Positions 8,365 to 22,421 of a stretch of DNA of 64,000 bases are shown here, piece after piece. Under the pieces are notes generated by a model that was not told the origin of the DNA, ran no database searches, and worked only from the letters and a program-made list of their open reading frames with translations. The DNA is taken from assembly GCF_008642355.1 (NCBI RefSeq), contig NZ_CP029193.1, forward strand, positions 4,116,001-4,180,000. The letters are read 5' to 3'. This stretch comes from Streptomyces venezuelae (lineage in GTDB: Bacteria; Actinomycetota; Actinomycetes; Streptomycetales; Streptomycetaceae). The translations under genes were made by a program, and so were the position numbers. Every line of letters starts with the position of its first letter. Position 1 is the stretch's first letter.

Positions 8365-10263
8365 GTGGCTGACGTACCTGCCGATCTTGCCGCAGTGTGG
8401 CCACGAGTTCTGGAACATCTGCTGGGTGAGGGCCGCGGGCAGGGCGTCGAAGCGAAGGACGAGCGGTGGCTCCGGAGCTGTCAGCCCCTGGCGCTCGTCG
8501 CGGACACCGCGCTGCTCGCCGTTCCGAACGAATTCGCCAAGGGCGTACTGGAAGGCCGCCTCGCGCCGGTGGTCAGCGAGACCCTGAGCCGGGAATGCGG
8601 GCGCCCGATCCGCATCGCCATCACGGTCGACGACTCCGTGGGCGAGCCGGGCCCCCCGGCCCCGCCCGTCCAGCATCAGTCCGCGCCGCAGCAACCGTCC
8701 CACCAGCAACCGTCCCACCAGCAGCCGTCTCATCAGCACCGCTATGAAGAGCCCGAGCTGCCGCCCGGCTCGGGGCAGGGACGCGACACGTACGACGGCT
8801 ACGGACGGCGCTCCTCGGATGAGCACCAGGGCGGCTCCCGGTCGGACCAGATGCCGACCGCACGGCCCGCCTACCCGGACTATCAGCGCCCGGCCCCCGG
8901 CGCCTGGCCGCAGCCCCAGGACGATTACGGCTGGCAGCAGCAGCGGCTCGGCTTCCCCGAGCGCGACCCGTACGCGAACCCGGTGCAGCAGCCTCAGCAC
9001 GACTACCGCTCGCAGCCGCCCCAGGAGCGCTCGCCGTACGAGCAGCAGCGCTCCGAGCCGCAGGACCGGCGCGAGCGTCATGACATGTCCGAGCAGCACG
9101 GCGGCCCCCGTGGCGCTGGGCACGGCGGCCATGGTGTGCACCGGGGCGGGCCCGTCGGCCCCACCTCGTCGAGCGGCGCCCCCGGCCCGCTGGCCGCACA
9201 GCCGGCGCCCGCGACGGGGCCGGGCGAGCCCACCGCGCGCCTCAATCCGAAGTACCTCTTCGACACCTTCGTCATCGGTGCGTCGAACCGTTTCGCCCAC
9301 GCGGCCGCGGTCGCCGTCGCCGAGGCGCCGGCGAAGGCGTACAACCCCCTCTTCATCTACGGGGAGTCGGGGCTCGGCAAGACGCACCTCCTGCATGCGA
9401 TCGGGCACTACGCCCGCAGCCTCTATCCCGGCACGCGCGTGCGGTACGTGAGCTCGGAGGAATTCACCAACGAGTTCATCAACTCCATCCGCGACGGCAA
9501 GGGCGACAGCTTCCGCAAGCGCTACCGCGAGATGGACATCCTGCTCGTCGACGACATCCAGTTCCTCGCGGACAAGGAGTCGACGCAGGAGGAGTTCTTC
9601 CACACCTTCAATACGCTCCACAACGCGAACAAGCAGATCGTCCTCTCCAGCGACCGGCCGCCGAAGCAGTTGGTCACGCTGGAGGACCGGCTGCGCAACC
9701 GCTTCGAGTGGGGACTGATCACCGATGTCCAGCCGCCGGAGCTGGAGACGCGTATCGCCATCCTTCGTAAGAAGGCGGTGCAGGAGCAGCTGAACGCCCC
9801 GCCGGAGGTGCTCGAGTTCATCGCGTCGCGCATCTCGCGGAACATCCGTGAGCTGGAAGGCGCGCTGATCCGGGTGACCGCCTTCGCGTCGCTCAATCGA
9901 CAGCCCGTGGATCTGGGGCTCACCGAGATCGTCCTCAAGGACCTCATTCCGGGCGGCGAGGACGCCGCTCCGGAGATCACCGCGCCGGCCATCATGGCGG
10001 CCACGGCCGACTACTTCGGGCTCACGGTGGACGACCTGTGCGGATCCTCGCGCAGCCGCGTCCTGGTGACGGCCCGGCAGATCGCCATGTACCTGTGCAG
10101 GGAGCTCACCGACCTCTCCTTGCCGAAGATCGGTGCGCAGTTCGGCGGCCGTGACCACACGACCGTGATGCACGCCGACCGCAAGATCCGCGCTCTGATG
10201 GCCGAGCGGCGCTCCATCTACAACCAGGTAACCGAGCTCACCAACCGCATCAAGAACGGCTGA
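8365..10263 (+). CDS. dnaA: Chromosomal replication initiator protein DnaA
   Basis: AAA+ initiator that binds DnaA boxes and melts oriC. 632 residues, longer than the roughly 470 of E. coli because domain II (about residues 95-300) is a Pro/Gln/Gly-rich acidic linker, typical of Streptomyces. Walker A GESGLGKT is at residues 333-340 and Walker B LLVDDIQF at 393-400. Domain IV ends with [15 protein letters not shown], the DnaA-box-binding signature. GTG start at 8365. Within domain II the peptide QQPSH is repeated three times (residues 109-123). A strong intrinsic terminator follows, then oriC. Confidence 0.98.
   Translation: MADVPADLAAVWPRVLEHLLGEGRGQGVEAKDERWLRSCQPLALVADTALLAVPNEFAKGVLEGRLAPVVSETLSRECGRPIRIAITVDDSVGEPGPPAPPVQHQSAPQQPSHQQPSHQQPSHQHRYEEPELPPGSGQGRDTYDGYGRRSSDEHQGGSRSDQMPTARPAYPDYQRPAPGAWPQPQDDYGWQQQRLGFPERDPYANPVQQPQHDYRSQPPQERSPYEQQRSEPQDRRERHDMSEQHGGPRGAGHGGHGVHRGGPVGPTSSSGAPGPLAAQPAPATGPGEPTARLNPKYLFDTFVIGASNRFAHAAAVAVAEAPAKAYNPLFIYGESGLGKTHLLHAIGHYARSLYPGTRVRYVSSEEFTNEFINSIRDGKGDSFRKRYREMDILLVDDIQFLADKESTQEEFFHTFNTLHNANKQIVLSSDRPPKQLVTLEDRLRNRFEWGLITDVQPPELETRIAILRKKAVQEQLNAPPEVLEFIASRISRNIRELEGALIRVTAFASLNRQPVDLGLTEIVLKDLIPGGEDAAPEITAPAIMAATADYFGLTVDDLCGSSRSRVLVTARQIAMYLCRELTDLSLPKIGAQFGGRDHTTVMHADRKIRALMAERRSIYNQVTELTNRIKNG
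8689..8733. repeat. Three tandem 15-bp units in dnaA (domain II)
   Basis: Units at 8689-8703, 8704-8718 and 8719-8733. The first two are identical (CAGCAACCGTCCCAC) and the third has three changes. Each encodes QQPSH in the disordered linker of DnaA, a likely site of length variation between strains. Confidence 0.9.
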
Positions 10264-10287
10264 CAGCCTCCGCAGAACGTCGCCGAG

Positions 10288-10320
10288 GGCGCTCCAGGAC
10301 TCCTCCTGGGGCGCCTTTTT
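10288..10320 (+). terminator. Intrinsic terminator of dnaA
   Basis: GGCGCTCCAGG (10288-10298) pairs with CCTGGGGCGCC (10305-10315) around ACTCCT, and five T residues follow. It isolates oriC from dnaA transcription. Confidence 0.88.
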
Positions 10321-10379
10321 GGTGCCCTTTCAGCATCGGCTCGTGCGCGTGGCGGTCATCCCACGCGCGCGTGCGAGCC

Positions 10380-11000
10380 GTCTGTGTTCGATTTCGCCTG
10401 CTCAGGCGGGTGTTCTCCACAGATTGGGCAACTTTTTTCCCTCCACACCCTGGGGACCGGGAAGTTGTCCAGACGCTGTCCACAGGGGACCCTGCTGAGA
10501 GATCATCAGGCCAGGTCAGGTGTCTGTGGATTCGTGGACGAAGACTGTCCACAGGCTGTGGAGAAAAATCTCGTCCACAGGCTGTGCATGAAGTTGTCCA
10601 CCGGCGACCCACAGGACGGCGAGCGTTGTCCCCAGCTTTCCCCAGCTTCTCCACACGGCTGTCCACTGTTCGGCAACGCGACGCGCCCTCTCACCGAGTC
10701 GAGTGAAAGGCGTCACACCAAGGTGGTCGGTTGGCCTGTGGGGAAGCTGGGTAAAGCTGGGGACAGCGCTGGGGAGAAGTGACCCCTTCCTGTGCACCGG
10801 GTGTGCAGAACTTTCGCCCGTCCACAGAAACGCCGGGTTGTCCACGGGTGCCGCCCACAGGGTCGGTGGATAAAAAACCGGGCCTGACCAGCGCTTTCGC
10901 TGTTATCCACGGTTTCCACAGCCCCTACTACTACTCCCAACTAGAGAGACCGGGGAAATGGTTTCGAAGCTGGGGCTGTGCACAACTCTCGCTCCGGAGC
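10380..11000. other. oriC: Chromosomal replication origin, oriC
   Basis: The 908-bp gap between dnaA and dnaN contains no gene but a dense field of DnaA boxes close to TTGTCCACA. Forward-type boxes with one mismatch start at 10413, 10465, 10476, 10545, 10571, 10594, 10626, 10647 and 10838; CTGTCCACT at 10659 has two mismatches. Inverted-type boxes lie at 10557 (TGTGGAGAA), 10737 (weak) and 10977 (TGTGCACAA). E. coli-like TTATCCACG is at 10903. AT-richer patches occur near 10431-10440 and 10870-10880. Box number and spacing match the multi-box Streptomyces origin. The listed boundaries are approximate. Confidence 0.93.
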
Positions 11001-11171
11001 TCCGACACCTCTCGGCACGACTTGACCCCGACAGGCACCGACTGTCAGTGCGGTGCGTCAGACTGGTCCCCGGTGTCCTTCCCACGGCATGGCTGAGAGA
11101 CACCGAGTCAGACGACGAGGGCCACAGGCCCAGCGGGCGAGAGCAGCCAGCAACAGCAGGAGGCGGCTTAG

Positions 11172-12302
11172 GTGAAGATCCGGGTTGAACGCGACGTACT
11201 CGCGGAGGCAGTGGCCTGGGCGGCGCGCAGCCTCCCGGCCCGGCCGCCCGCGCCCGTCCTCGCGGGCCTGCTGCTGAAGGCCGAGGAAGGCGCACTGAGC
11301 CTGTCGAGCTTCGACTACGAGGTCTCGGCGCGCGTCTCGGTGGACGCGGAGATCGACGAAGAGGGCACGGTCCTCGTCTCGGGCCGCCTGCTCGCGGACA
11401 TCTGCCGCGCGCTCCCCAACCGCCCGGTGGAGATCTCCACAGACGGTGTACGGGCGACGGTGGTCTGCGGCTCCTCGCGATTCACACTCCACACCCTCCC
11501 TGTGGAGGAGTACCCCGCACTGCCGCAGATGCCGACCGCCACGGGCACCGTCCCGGGCGAGGTCTTCGCTTCTGCCGCTTCTCAGGTGGCCATCGCCGCG
11601 GGACGCGACGACACGCTGCCCGTGCTGACCGGTGTCCGCATCGAGATCGAGGGCGACACGGTCACCCTGGCCTCCACCGACCGCTACCGCTTCGCGGTCC
11701 GCGAGTTCCTGTGGAAGCCGGAGAACCCCGAGGCGTCCGCTGTGGCCCTGGTGCCCGCCAAGACGCTCCTGGACACCGCCAAGGCGCTCACGAGCGGCGA
11801 CACGGTCACCCTGGCCCTTTCCGGCTCGGGTGCCGGCGAGGGCCTGATCGGCTTCGAGGGTGCGGGACGGCGTACGACCACGCGTCTCCTCGAGGGTGAC
11901 CTGCCGAAGTACCGCACGCTGTTCCCGACCGAGTTCAACTCGGTGGCCGTGATCGAGACCGCCCCCTTCGTGGAGGCCGTCAAGCGCGTCGCCCTGGTCG
12001 CCGAGCGGAACACGCCGGTGCGGCTCAGCTTCGAGCAGGGCGTGCTGATCCTGGAGGCGGGCTCCAGCGACGACGCACAGGCTGTGGAAAGGGTCGACGC
12101 CCAGCTGGACGGCGACGACATCTCGATCGCCTTCAACCCGACGTTCCTGCTCGACGGCCTCAGCGCGATCGATTCTCCGGTCGCCCAGCTGTCGTTCACC
12201 ACGTCGACGAAGCCCGCTCTTCTGAGCGGCAAGCCGGCCGTGGACGCCGAGGCGGACGAGGCGTACAAGTACCTGATCATGCCCGTACGTCTGAGCGGCT
12301 GA
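11172..12302 (+). CDS. dnaN: DNA polymerase III sliding clamp (beta subunit)
   Basis: Ring-shaped processivity factor. 376 residues, with three repeated clamp domains of about 120 residues. The start MKIRVERDVLAEAVAWAAR, the middle segment GVRIEIEGDTVTLASTDRYR and the C-terminus YLIMPVRL are family hallmarks. GTG start at 11172. It is the first gene rightward of oriC and is followed by gnd after an 89-bp gap. Confidence 0.98.
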   Translation: MKIRVERDVLAEAVAWAARSLPARPPAPVLAGLLLKAEEGALSLSSFDYEVSARVSVDAEIDEEGTVLVSGRLLADICRALPNRPVEISTDGVRATVVCGSSRFTLHTLPVEEYPALPQMPTATGTVPGEVFASAASQVAIAAGRDDTLPVLTGVRIEIEGDTVTLASTDRYRFAVREFLWKPENPEASAVALVPAKTLLDTAKALTSGDTVTLALSGSGAGEGLIGFEGAGRRTTTRLLEGDLPKYRTLFPTEFNSVAVIETAPFVEAVKRVALVAERNTPVRLSFEQGVLILEAGSSDDAQAVERVDAQLDGDDISIAFNPTFLLDGLSAIDSPVAQLSFTTSTKPALLSGKPAVDAEADEAYKYLIMPVRLSG

Positions 12303-12320
12303 GCCCACAGGTGTGTGCGT

Positions 12321-12344
12321 GCGTCCGGGCGTAGGCTCGGACGC
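12321..12344. promoter_or_regulatory. Hairpin in the dnaN-gnd gap
   Basis: GCGTCCG (12321-12327) and CGGACGC (12338-12344) can pair around a 10-base loop. The loop contains TAGGCT, which could be a -10 element for gnd. It could instead be a weak terminator of dnaN. Confidence 0.3.
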
Positions 12345-12391
12345 AGGTACGAAAGTGCCGTAACGCCACCTCGCTAGTGAAGGAACCTCTG

Positions 12392-13276
12392 ATGGAGCTC
12401 GGTCTCGTCGGCCTCGGCAAGATGGGCGGCAACATGCGCGAGCGCATCCGCCGCGCAGGTCACACCGTCATCGGATACGACCGCAACCCGGATCTCGCGG
12501 ATGTCCCCAGCCTCGAAGCGCTTGTGGGCAAGCTCAAGGGCCCGCGGGTGGTGTGGGTGATGGTCCCGGCAGGGGCCGCGACCCAGGCCACCATCGACGA
12601 GCTGGGCGAGCTGCTGGAGCCCGGCGACATCGTCGTGGACGGCGGCAACTCCCGCTGGACGGACGACGAGAAGCACGCCGAGGAGCTGAAGGCCAAGGGC
12701 ATCGGCTTCGTCGACTGCGGCGTCTCCGGCGGCGTCTGGGGCCTCCAGAACGGCTACGCGCTGATGTACGGCGGCGACAAGGACGACGTCGCGAAGGTGC
12801 AGCCCATCTTCGACGCCCTGAAGCCTGAGGGTGACTTCGGTTCCGTCCACGCGGGCAAGGTCGGTGCCGGCCACTTCGCGAAGATGGTCCACAACGGCAT
12901 CGAGTACGCGATGATGCAGGCCTACGCCGAGGGCTGGGAGCTCCTGGAGAAGGTCGACTCGGTGACGGACGTCCGTGAGGTCTTCCGCTCCTGGCAGGAG
13001 GGCACGGTCATCCGGTCCTGGCTGCTCGACCTCGCCGTCAACGCGCTGGACGACGACGAGCACCTGGAGAAGCTGCGCGGCTTCGCGCAGGACTCCGGAG
13101 AGGGCCGTTGGACGGTCGAGGCCGCCATCGACAACGCCGTGCCGCTGCCCGCGATCACGGCCTCCCTCTTCGCGCGGTTCGCCTCGCGCCAGGACGACTC
13201 CCCGCAGATGAAGATGATCGCCGCGCTGCGCAACCAGTTCGGGGGCCACGCGGTGGAGTCCAAGAGCGAGCACTGA
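12392..13276 (+). CDS. gnd: 6-phosphogluconate dehydrogenase (decarboxylating), short form
   Basis: Oxidises 6-phosphogluconate to ribulose 5-phosphate in the pentose phosphate pathway. 294 residues, the short GndB/YqeC-type family rather than the 470-residue form. The dinucleotide-binding loop [12 protein letters not shown] is at the extreme N-terminus; [20 protein letters not shown] and the catalytic-lysine region [15 protein letters not shown] follow. The ATG at 12392 is preferred to one 15 bases earlier because AAGGA precedes it and it starts the Rossmann fold directly. Its place between dnaN and recF is characteristic of Streptomyces. Confidence 0.93.
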   Translation: MELGLVGLGKMGGNMRERIRRAGHTVIGYDRNPDLADVPSLEALVGKLKGPRVVWVMVPAGAATQATIDELGELLEPGDIVVDGGNSRWTDDEKHAEELKAKGIGFVDCGVSGGVWGLQNGYALMYGGDKDDVAKVQPIFDALKPEGDFGSVHAGKVGAGHFAKMVHNGIEYAMMQAYAEGWELLEKVDSVTDVREVFRSWQEGTVIRSWLLDLAVNALDDDEHLEKLRGFAQDSGEGRWTVEAAIDNAVPLPAITASLFARFASRQDDSPQMKMIAALRNQFGGHAVESKSEH

Positions 13277-13281
13277 TCCAC

Positions 13282-13316
13282 AGCCTGTGCGCAACCTCGA
13301 CGGTTGTGCACAGGCT
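13282..13316. terminator. Hairpin after gnd built from two DnaA-box-like arms
   Basis: The stem 13282-13296 / 13302-13316 has 15 bp with one mismatch and a 5-base loop. The arms contain TGTGCGCAA and TTGTGCACA, which differ from TGTGGACAA and TTGTCCACA by two and one bases. It may terminate gnd, bind DnaA weakly, or both. There is no T-run. Confidence 0.55.
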
Positions 13317-13355
13317 TCAGTAAGAGAAGTAGGCCGGGGGAGGTCGGCGCACACC

Positions 13356-14477
13356 ATGCACGTCACGCATCTGTCGCTGGCCGACTTCCGCTCGTACGCC
13401 CGGGTCGAGGTCCCTCTCGATCCGGGCGTCACCGCGTTCGTGGGCCCCAACGGCCAGGGCAAGACCAACCTCGTCGAGGCCGTCGGCTATCTCGCCACGC
13501 TCGGCAGCCACCGGGTCTCCTCGGACGCCCCGCTGGTGCGGATGGGCGCCGAGCGCGCCGTCATCAGGGCCCAGGTCCGCCAGGGCGAACGGCAGCAGCT
13601 GGTCGAGCTCGAACTCAACCCCGGCAAGGCCAACCGCGCCCGCATCAACAGGTCCTCGCAGGTCAGACCCCGTGACGTACTGGGCATCGTGCGGACAGTG
13701 CTGTTCGCGCCCGAGGACCTGGCGCTGATCAAGGGCGACCCCGGTGAGCGGCGTCGTTTCCTCGACGAGCTCATCACCGCGCGGTCGCCGCGCATGGCGG
13801 GGGTCCGCTCCGACTACGACCGGGTCCTGAAGCAGCGCAACACCCTCCTGAAGTCGGCCGCCCTCGCACGGCGCCACGGCGGCCGCTCCATGGACCTGTC
13901 CACCCTCGACGTCTGGGACCAGCACCTCGCCCGCGCGGGAGCCGAGCTGCTCGCCCAGCGGCTCGACCTGATCTCCGCACTGCAGCCGCTCGCCGACAAG
14001 GCGTACGAACAGCTGGCACCCGGTGGGGGCCCGGTCTCCCTTGAGTACAGGCCGTCGGCTCCCGGCGACGGCCACACGCGTGAGGCGCTCTACGAGCAGC
14101 TGACCGCCGCCCTCGAAGAGGCCCGCAAGCAGGAGATCGAGCGCGGTGTCACCCTGGTCGGCCCGCACCGCGACGACCTGCTGCTCAAGCTGGGCCAGCT
14201 CCCCGCGAAGGGGTACGCCAGCCACGGAGAGTCCTGGTCGTACGCGCTGGCGCTGCGGCTCGCCTCGTACGACCTGCTCAGGGCCGAGGGCAACGAGCCG
14301 GTGCTCGTACTCGACGACGTCTTCGCGGAGCTGGACGCCCGCCGCAGGGAGCGGCTCGCGGAGCTGGTGGCCCCCGGCGAGCAGGTCCTCGTCACCGCCG
14401 CCGTGGACGACGACGTGCCGGGCGTGCTCACCGGTACGCGCTTCAATGTGACGGACGGCACGGTGGACCGCGTATGA
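13356..14477 (+). CDS. recF: DNA replication and repair protein RecF
   Basis: SMC-like ATPase that helps load RecA at gaps. 373 residues. [19 protein letters not shown] is the classical start, followed by Walker [10 protein letters not shown], the signature region [27 protein letters not shown] and Walker [20 protein letters not shown]. The frame is open further upstream, but this ATG (13356) gives the conserved N-terminus. It overlaps the next gene by ATGA at 14474-14477. Confidence 0.96.
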   Translation: MHVTHLSLADFRSYARVEVPLDPGVTAFVGPNGQGKTNLVEAVGYLATLGSHRVSSDAPLVRMGAERAVIRAQVRQGERQQLVELELNPGKANRARINRSSQVRPRDVLGIVRTVLFAPEDLALIKGDPGERRRFLDELITARSPRMAGVRSDYDRVLKQRNTLLKSAALARRHGGRSMDLSTLDVWDQHLARAGAELLAQRLDLISALQPLADKAYEQLAPGGGPVSLEYRPSAPGDGHTREALYEQLTAALEEARKQEIERGVTLVGPHRDDLLLKLGQLPAKGYASHGESWSYALALRLASYDLLRAEGNEPVLVLDDVFAELDARRRERLAELVAPGEQVLVTAAVDDDVPGVLTGTRFNVTDGTVDRV

Positions 14478-15052
14478 GCGCCGAAGAGCCCTTCGAGAGC
14501 GCCTCCGGAGCAGGTTCCACGGGCACCCCGGAAACGCCCGCCCCGAAGACCCCCGAGCCCTCCGGCGTCGACCTCGCCCGGGTCGCCCTGCGCGCCGCGA
14601 AGGAGCAGGCACGCGCGCGTGGTGATGCCGCGCAGCAGAAGAAGCAGGCCCGGCGCGGCGGACTGCGATCCGGCGCGCGCTCCGACGGGCGCGATCCGCT
14701 GCCGCTCGGCTCCGCGATCAACCGTCTGATCACCGAGCGCGGCTGGGAGACGCCCGCCGCCGTGGGCGGTGTGATGGGGCGCTGGCCGCAGATCGTCGGC
14801 GGCGACCTGGCGAACCACTGTGTCCCCCAGCGGTACGACGAGGACGAGCGCGTCCTCACCGTGCAGTGCGACTCGACGGCCTGGGCCACCCAGCTGCGCC
14901 TCATGGCCCCGCAGCTGGTCGCGCGCCTCAACGAGGACCTCGGCCACGGCACCGTGCGCCTCATCAAGGTCCTCGGCCCCGGGGGCCCCGCGCACCGCTT
15001 CGGCCCCTTGCGCGCACCCGGCAGCACGGGCCCCGGAGACACCTACGGCTGA
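14474..15052 (+). CDS. DUF721 protein, DciA-like (putative replicative helicase loader)
   Basis: 192 residues: a disordered, basic N-terminal half (about 75 residues), then the compact DUF721 domain, beginning near [20 protein letters not shown] and continuing through a [17 protein letters not shown] segment. DUF721 contains DciA, described as the ancestral operator or loader of the DnaB helicase in bacteria that lack DnaC or DnaI. Coupling to recF by a 4-bp overlap, and position between dnaN and gyrB, support a replication role. That role in this organism is inference from family and context. Confidence 0.8.
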   Translation: MSAEEPFESASGAGSTGTPETPAPKTPEPSGVDLARVALRAAKEQARARGDAAQQKKQARRGGLRSGARSDGRDPLPLGSAINRLITERGWETPAAVGGVMGRWPQIVGGDLANHCVPQRYDEDERVLTVQCDSTAWATQLRLMAPQLVARLNEDLGHGTVRLIKVLGPGGPAHRFGPLRAPGSTGPGDTYG

Positions 15053-15278
15053 GGCCGTCGGCGACGGTAGCTGGGGGTTGACGTCCCGAAGCGCTGAGTG
15101 CCGCTGTGAGCGTTCTGGAGCCCTGGGCCCCATATGGGGAGTCGGCCGCAGCCGGTTCAGGGCGGCACATGAGGACTCAGGTACCGGCAAACCCCCATCA
15201 CTGTCAGCGCTACCGGTAGACTGGAAGCTAATCCCGCCCCACTTGTGGGACGCACCGAGCAACGCTGACTATCGCTGA

Positions 15279-17387
<2,109 letters not shown>

Positions 17388-17430
17388 GTCGGCCCGTACA
17401 AGCCGCACCTCGAAAGGACTTTGACCAGCA

Positions 17431-20034
<2,604 letters not shown>

Positions 20035-20052
20035 CGCGAGGAGTGAGTCATC

Positions 20053-20901
20053 GTGAGCGGAGCCACGGGCGCCGGGACGAATCGAACCGGCACCACCGGC
20101 ACGGATGGTGCCCGTGGCTCCGCCACTGATGCACACGACTCCGACGAGTCTCATGGATCCCAGGGGGGGACTGTGACGGACACCCGAGGGCCAGGGACTT
20201 CTGGTCAGACTTCCGACCAGTACGACACCGCGTACGTGGCGGGCAAGGGCAAAGGCAAGAGCAAGAACAAGGGCAAGGGCAAGCCGGGGGTCGGCTCGGG
20301 CGGGTCGAACGGCTCTGGTGGCGCGAGCGGGGCGGGTGGCACGAGCGGTGCCGACGGTGTGAGCGGCACCAGCGGTGTGAACGGTCCTGGGGGCGCCAGT
20401 GGGGCGTTGCCCGGGGAGCGTCAGCCCCAGCAGCAGTCGTCCCAGCCCTACCACCCGCCGCAGGCGTACCAGCAGGGCTCCCAGACGGGCTCGGTGCGCC
20501 GGCCGCGCACGGGAGCGCGCACGACCCCGCGCACGCGCAAGGCGCGCCTGCGGGTGGCCAAGGCAGACCCGTGGTCGGTGATGAAGGTCAGCTTCCTGCT
20601 CTCCATCGCGCTCGGCATCTGCACGATCGTCGCGGCGGCCGTCCTGTGGATGGTCATGGATGCGATGGGTGTCTTCTCGACGGTCGGCGGCACGATCTCC
20701 GAGGCCACGGGCTCGAACGAGTCCAACGGCTTCGACCTCCAGTCCTTCCTGTCGCTGCCGCGCGTCCTGATGTTCACGACGATCATCGCGGTCATCGACG
20801 TCGTCCTGGCGACCGCTCTGGCGACGCTGGGCGCCTTCATCTACAACCTCTCCGCGGGCTTCGTGGGCGGCGTCGAGCTGACCCTGGCCGAGGACGAGTA
20901 G
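20053..20901 (+). CDS. DUF3566 membrane protein
   Basis: 282 residues. The first 170 or so are a disordered Gly/Ser/Thr- and Gln-rich cytoplasmic region, with short repeats such as SGTSGVNG, followed by a basic RRPRTGARTTPRTRKARL stretch. The C-terminal 110 residues form DUF3566 with two membrane helices (about VSFLLSIALGICTIVAAAVL and VLMFTTIIAVIDVVLATALA) separated by an external loop. The mycobacterial counterpart (Rv0007) also sits right after gyrA. Function is not established. It is probably the last gene of the gyrBA transcript. Confidence 0.85.
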   Translation: MSGATGAGTNRTGTTGTDGARGSATDAHDSDESHGSQGGTVTDTRGPGTSGQTSDQYDTAYVAGKGKGKSKNKGKGKPGVGSGGSNGSGGASGAGGTSGADGVSGTSGVNGPGGASGALPGERQPQQQSSQPYHPPQAYQQGSQTGSVRRPRTGARTTPRTRKARLRVAKADPWSVMKVSFLLSIALGICTIVAAAVLWMVMDAMGVFSTVGGTISEATGSNESNGFDLQSFLSLPRVLMFTTIIAVIDVVLATALATLGAFIYNLSAGFVGGVELTLAEDE

Positions 20902-20931
20902 CGCTCGCTTTCCCGCGCGCGGGTATCGATT

Positions 20932-20960
20932 TTGGGACTGGCCCCCAGGTGCGCTAACCT
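20932..20960 (+). promoter_or_regulatory. Likely tRNA-Ile promoter
   Basis: TTGGGA (20932-20937) and TAACCT (20955-20960) are spaced 17 bases apart, and the tRNA begins 39 bases further on. The match to a housekeeping promoter is fair. Confidence 0.45.
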
Positions 20961-20998
20961 TCAGAGGTCAGCGCGCGGGACACACACCGCAGCGCGGC

Positions 20999-21075
20999 GG
21001 GGCTATAGCTCAGTTGGTTAGAGCGCATCCCTGATAAGGATGAGGCCACAGGTTCAAATCCTGTTAGCCCCACCA
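20999..21075 (+). tRNA. tRNA-Ile (anticodon GAT)
   Basis: Full cloverleaf. The acceptor GGGGCTA/TAGCCCC is perfect, the D-arm is GCTCAGTTGGTTAGAGC, the anticodon loop CTGATAA carries GAT, and the T-arm is CAGGTTCAAATCCTG. The 3' CCA is encoded (21073-21075). A long hairpin terminator follows. Confidence 0.97.
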
Positions 21076-21078
21076 GTA

Positions 21079-21112
21079 CAGAACCCCCAACCGTGACCGG
21101 TTGGGGGTTCTG
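21079..21112. terminator. Terminator after tRNA-Ile
   Basis: CAGAACCCCCAACC (21079-21092) pairs exactly with GGTTGGGGGTTCTG (21099-21112), with a GTGACC loop. There is no T-run, as is common in Streptomyces. Confidence 0.85.
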
Positions 21113-21234
21113 GCGTTTCCACGGGCGTTTCCAGGGGTGTGTCCGCGGTTGGCGGCGGGGGTCTCGGAGGAATGTGTCCCAGGGGCTGTGCGCAGACCGG
21201 GGGTTTCCTTGCGTGCGCCACGTCCAACAGTGGC

Positions 21235-21280
21235 CAGACGCCTCACGCCAGACGCCTCACGCCAGACGCCAGACGCCAGC
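21235..21280. repeat. Short intergenic tandem repeat
   Basis: Two identical copies of CAGACGCCTCACGC (21235-21248 and 21249-21262), followed by shorter CAGACGC/AGACGC copies to about 21280. It lies in the otherwise empty stretch between two hairpin terminators. No function is suggested. Confidence 0.8.
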
Positions 21281-21312
21281 GCAAGAAGCCCCGCCCGGCC
21301 CGCGCACGCAAT

Positions 21313-21344
21313 AAGACCCCCGGCCTGTGGTGGCCGGGGGTCTT
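21313..21344. terminator. Hairpin terminator for the small secreted-protein gene
   Basis: AAGACCCCCGGCC (21313-21325) and GGCCGGGGGTCTT (21332-21344) pair perfectly around TGTGGT. It serves the minus-strand gene ending at 21387. Confidence 0.82.
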
Positions 21345-21386
21345 CTGAAATTCAGGGGGGCGTGCGCCCTGAGGCCGGGTCCGGGG

Positions 21387-21722
21387 TTACGGCTCCGGGG
21401 CGAGGCCTGGTTCCTGTGCGGTGGCATCAGTCTCGGCCTCGGTGTCCACCGTGGGCAGGTGCCGGCAGCTGGGGGACGAGCCATGGGCCTCGGCGCGGAT
21501 GCGCTGCTTCATCGTCGGGGGCAAGGACCGTTCGTACGCGGCCGACCAGAGCGCCATCGTCGGCGTCGGTGCGCACACCGTGGCGTTGCGTGCGTTCGTG
21601 GTCTCCTGTGCCGTCGTGGCCGCGCTTGCCGTCGTGGTGAGCCCCATCGTGGCGAAGAGCGCGAGGAAAGCGGTGACGATCGTGGTCCAGAGCTTCATGG
21701 CCTTGGCCTTGCTGCCGGTCAT
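21387..21722 (-). CDS. Small secreted protein, resembles DUF6344
   Basis: 111 residues. After MTGSKAKA, the segment MKLWTTIVTAFLALFATMGL plus TTTASAATTAQ is a convincing Sec signal peptide with cleavage near ASA-AT. The mature part is short and polar, with the conserved-looking stretch PPTMKQRIRAEAHGSSPS, which I recall from the Streptomyces DUF6344 group; that family assignment is from memory and not certain. One cysteine is near the start of the mature part and one near the RHL segment. A GAGGGG ribosome site sits close to the ATG at 21720-21722; an ATG at 21698 is an alternative. Function unknown. Confidence 0.65.
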   Translation of the reverse strand: MTGSKAKAMKLWTTIVTAFLALFATMGLTTTASAATTAQETTNARNATVCAPTPTMALWSAAYERSLPPTMKQRIRAEAHGSSPSCRHLPTVDTEAETDATAQEPGLAPEP

Positions 21723-22047
21723 TGCCCCTCATTTCGGGTTGGGCGATTTGCGTACTTTCCTCATCATGTGTATGCGGCGCCGAGAGTGGTGGACCGACGC
21801 TCGTGGCGCGTCGATGTTCAGATGAACACCACCCGGATGGCCCCAAGCGTGCCGAGAAAGGGTCAAAGCGGCGAAAGTCACAGTGGATGGGGTGCCCGGC
21901 GGAACGCCTGGCGGAGCTGTCGGGTCCGTTTCTACTGCTCTCCGCGGGCCCTGAGTTGAGGCCCAACCAGGTCACCGATCGATATCGCTCGGTGTGTATA
22001 GTCGGGCGCCAGAAGTCCCCTACGTCAAGGAAAGACGAGGTCGCGCG
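21723..22047. other. Non-coding stretch between two divergent small genes
   Basis: No gene supported. It must hold promoters for the leftward secreted-protein gene and the rightward DLW-39 gene. TATAGT at 21997-22002 is a good -10 candidate for the latter, but no clear -35 was found. Open frames crossing it show no recognisable protein. Confidence 0.5.
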
Positions 22048-22176
22048 GTGAAGAAGCTTCTCCTGGTCGCACTGGCCGCCATCGGCGGGCTCCTCGTGTA
22101 CCGCCAGATCCAGGCGGATCGCGCCGAGCAGGATCTGTGGACGGAGGCGACTGACTCCGTGCCCACGGGTTCGTGA
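22048..22176 (+). CDS. DLW-39 family small membrane protein
   Basis: Only 42 residues: MKKLLLVALAAIGGLLVYRQ, then IQADRAEQDLWTEATDSVPTGS. It has one membrane helix and a short polar tail with the Asp-Leu-Trp (DLW) signature that names the actinobacterial DLW-39 family. The GTG at 22048 follows AAGGAAAGACGAGG. A conserved but uncharacterised protein; a hairpin terminator follows immediately. Confidence 0.85.
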   Translation: MKKLLLVALAAIGGLLVYRQIQADRAEQDLWTEATDSVPTGS

Positions 22177-22197
22177 GTACCGACACAGTCACTTCAC

Positions 22198-22227
22198 AAG
22201 CCCCGGTCGCTTCTGCGGCCGGGGCTT
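22198..22227 (+). terminator. Terminator after the DLW-39 gene
   Basis: AAGCCCCGGTCGC (22198-22210) and GCGGCCGGGGCTT (22215-22227) pair with one G-T position around TTCT. Confidence 0.8.
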
Positions 22228-22421
22228 TGTGCTGTCCGGCTGTTCACCCCTCCTCTTTCGCTCCTGCGAATAAATCGGTTGCGGGTGTGAATGGCGGGGG
22301 TGGTGGGGTGGCGCGGTTGCGACGGTCGTCGGTCTGTGGTGGTGTCCGCGCCGCGTCGGACGGGCAGGACGGTCGGGACGGGTGGGACGGCTTGGTTCGG
22401 TTCGGCGAGGGGTGACGCGCG

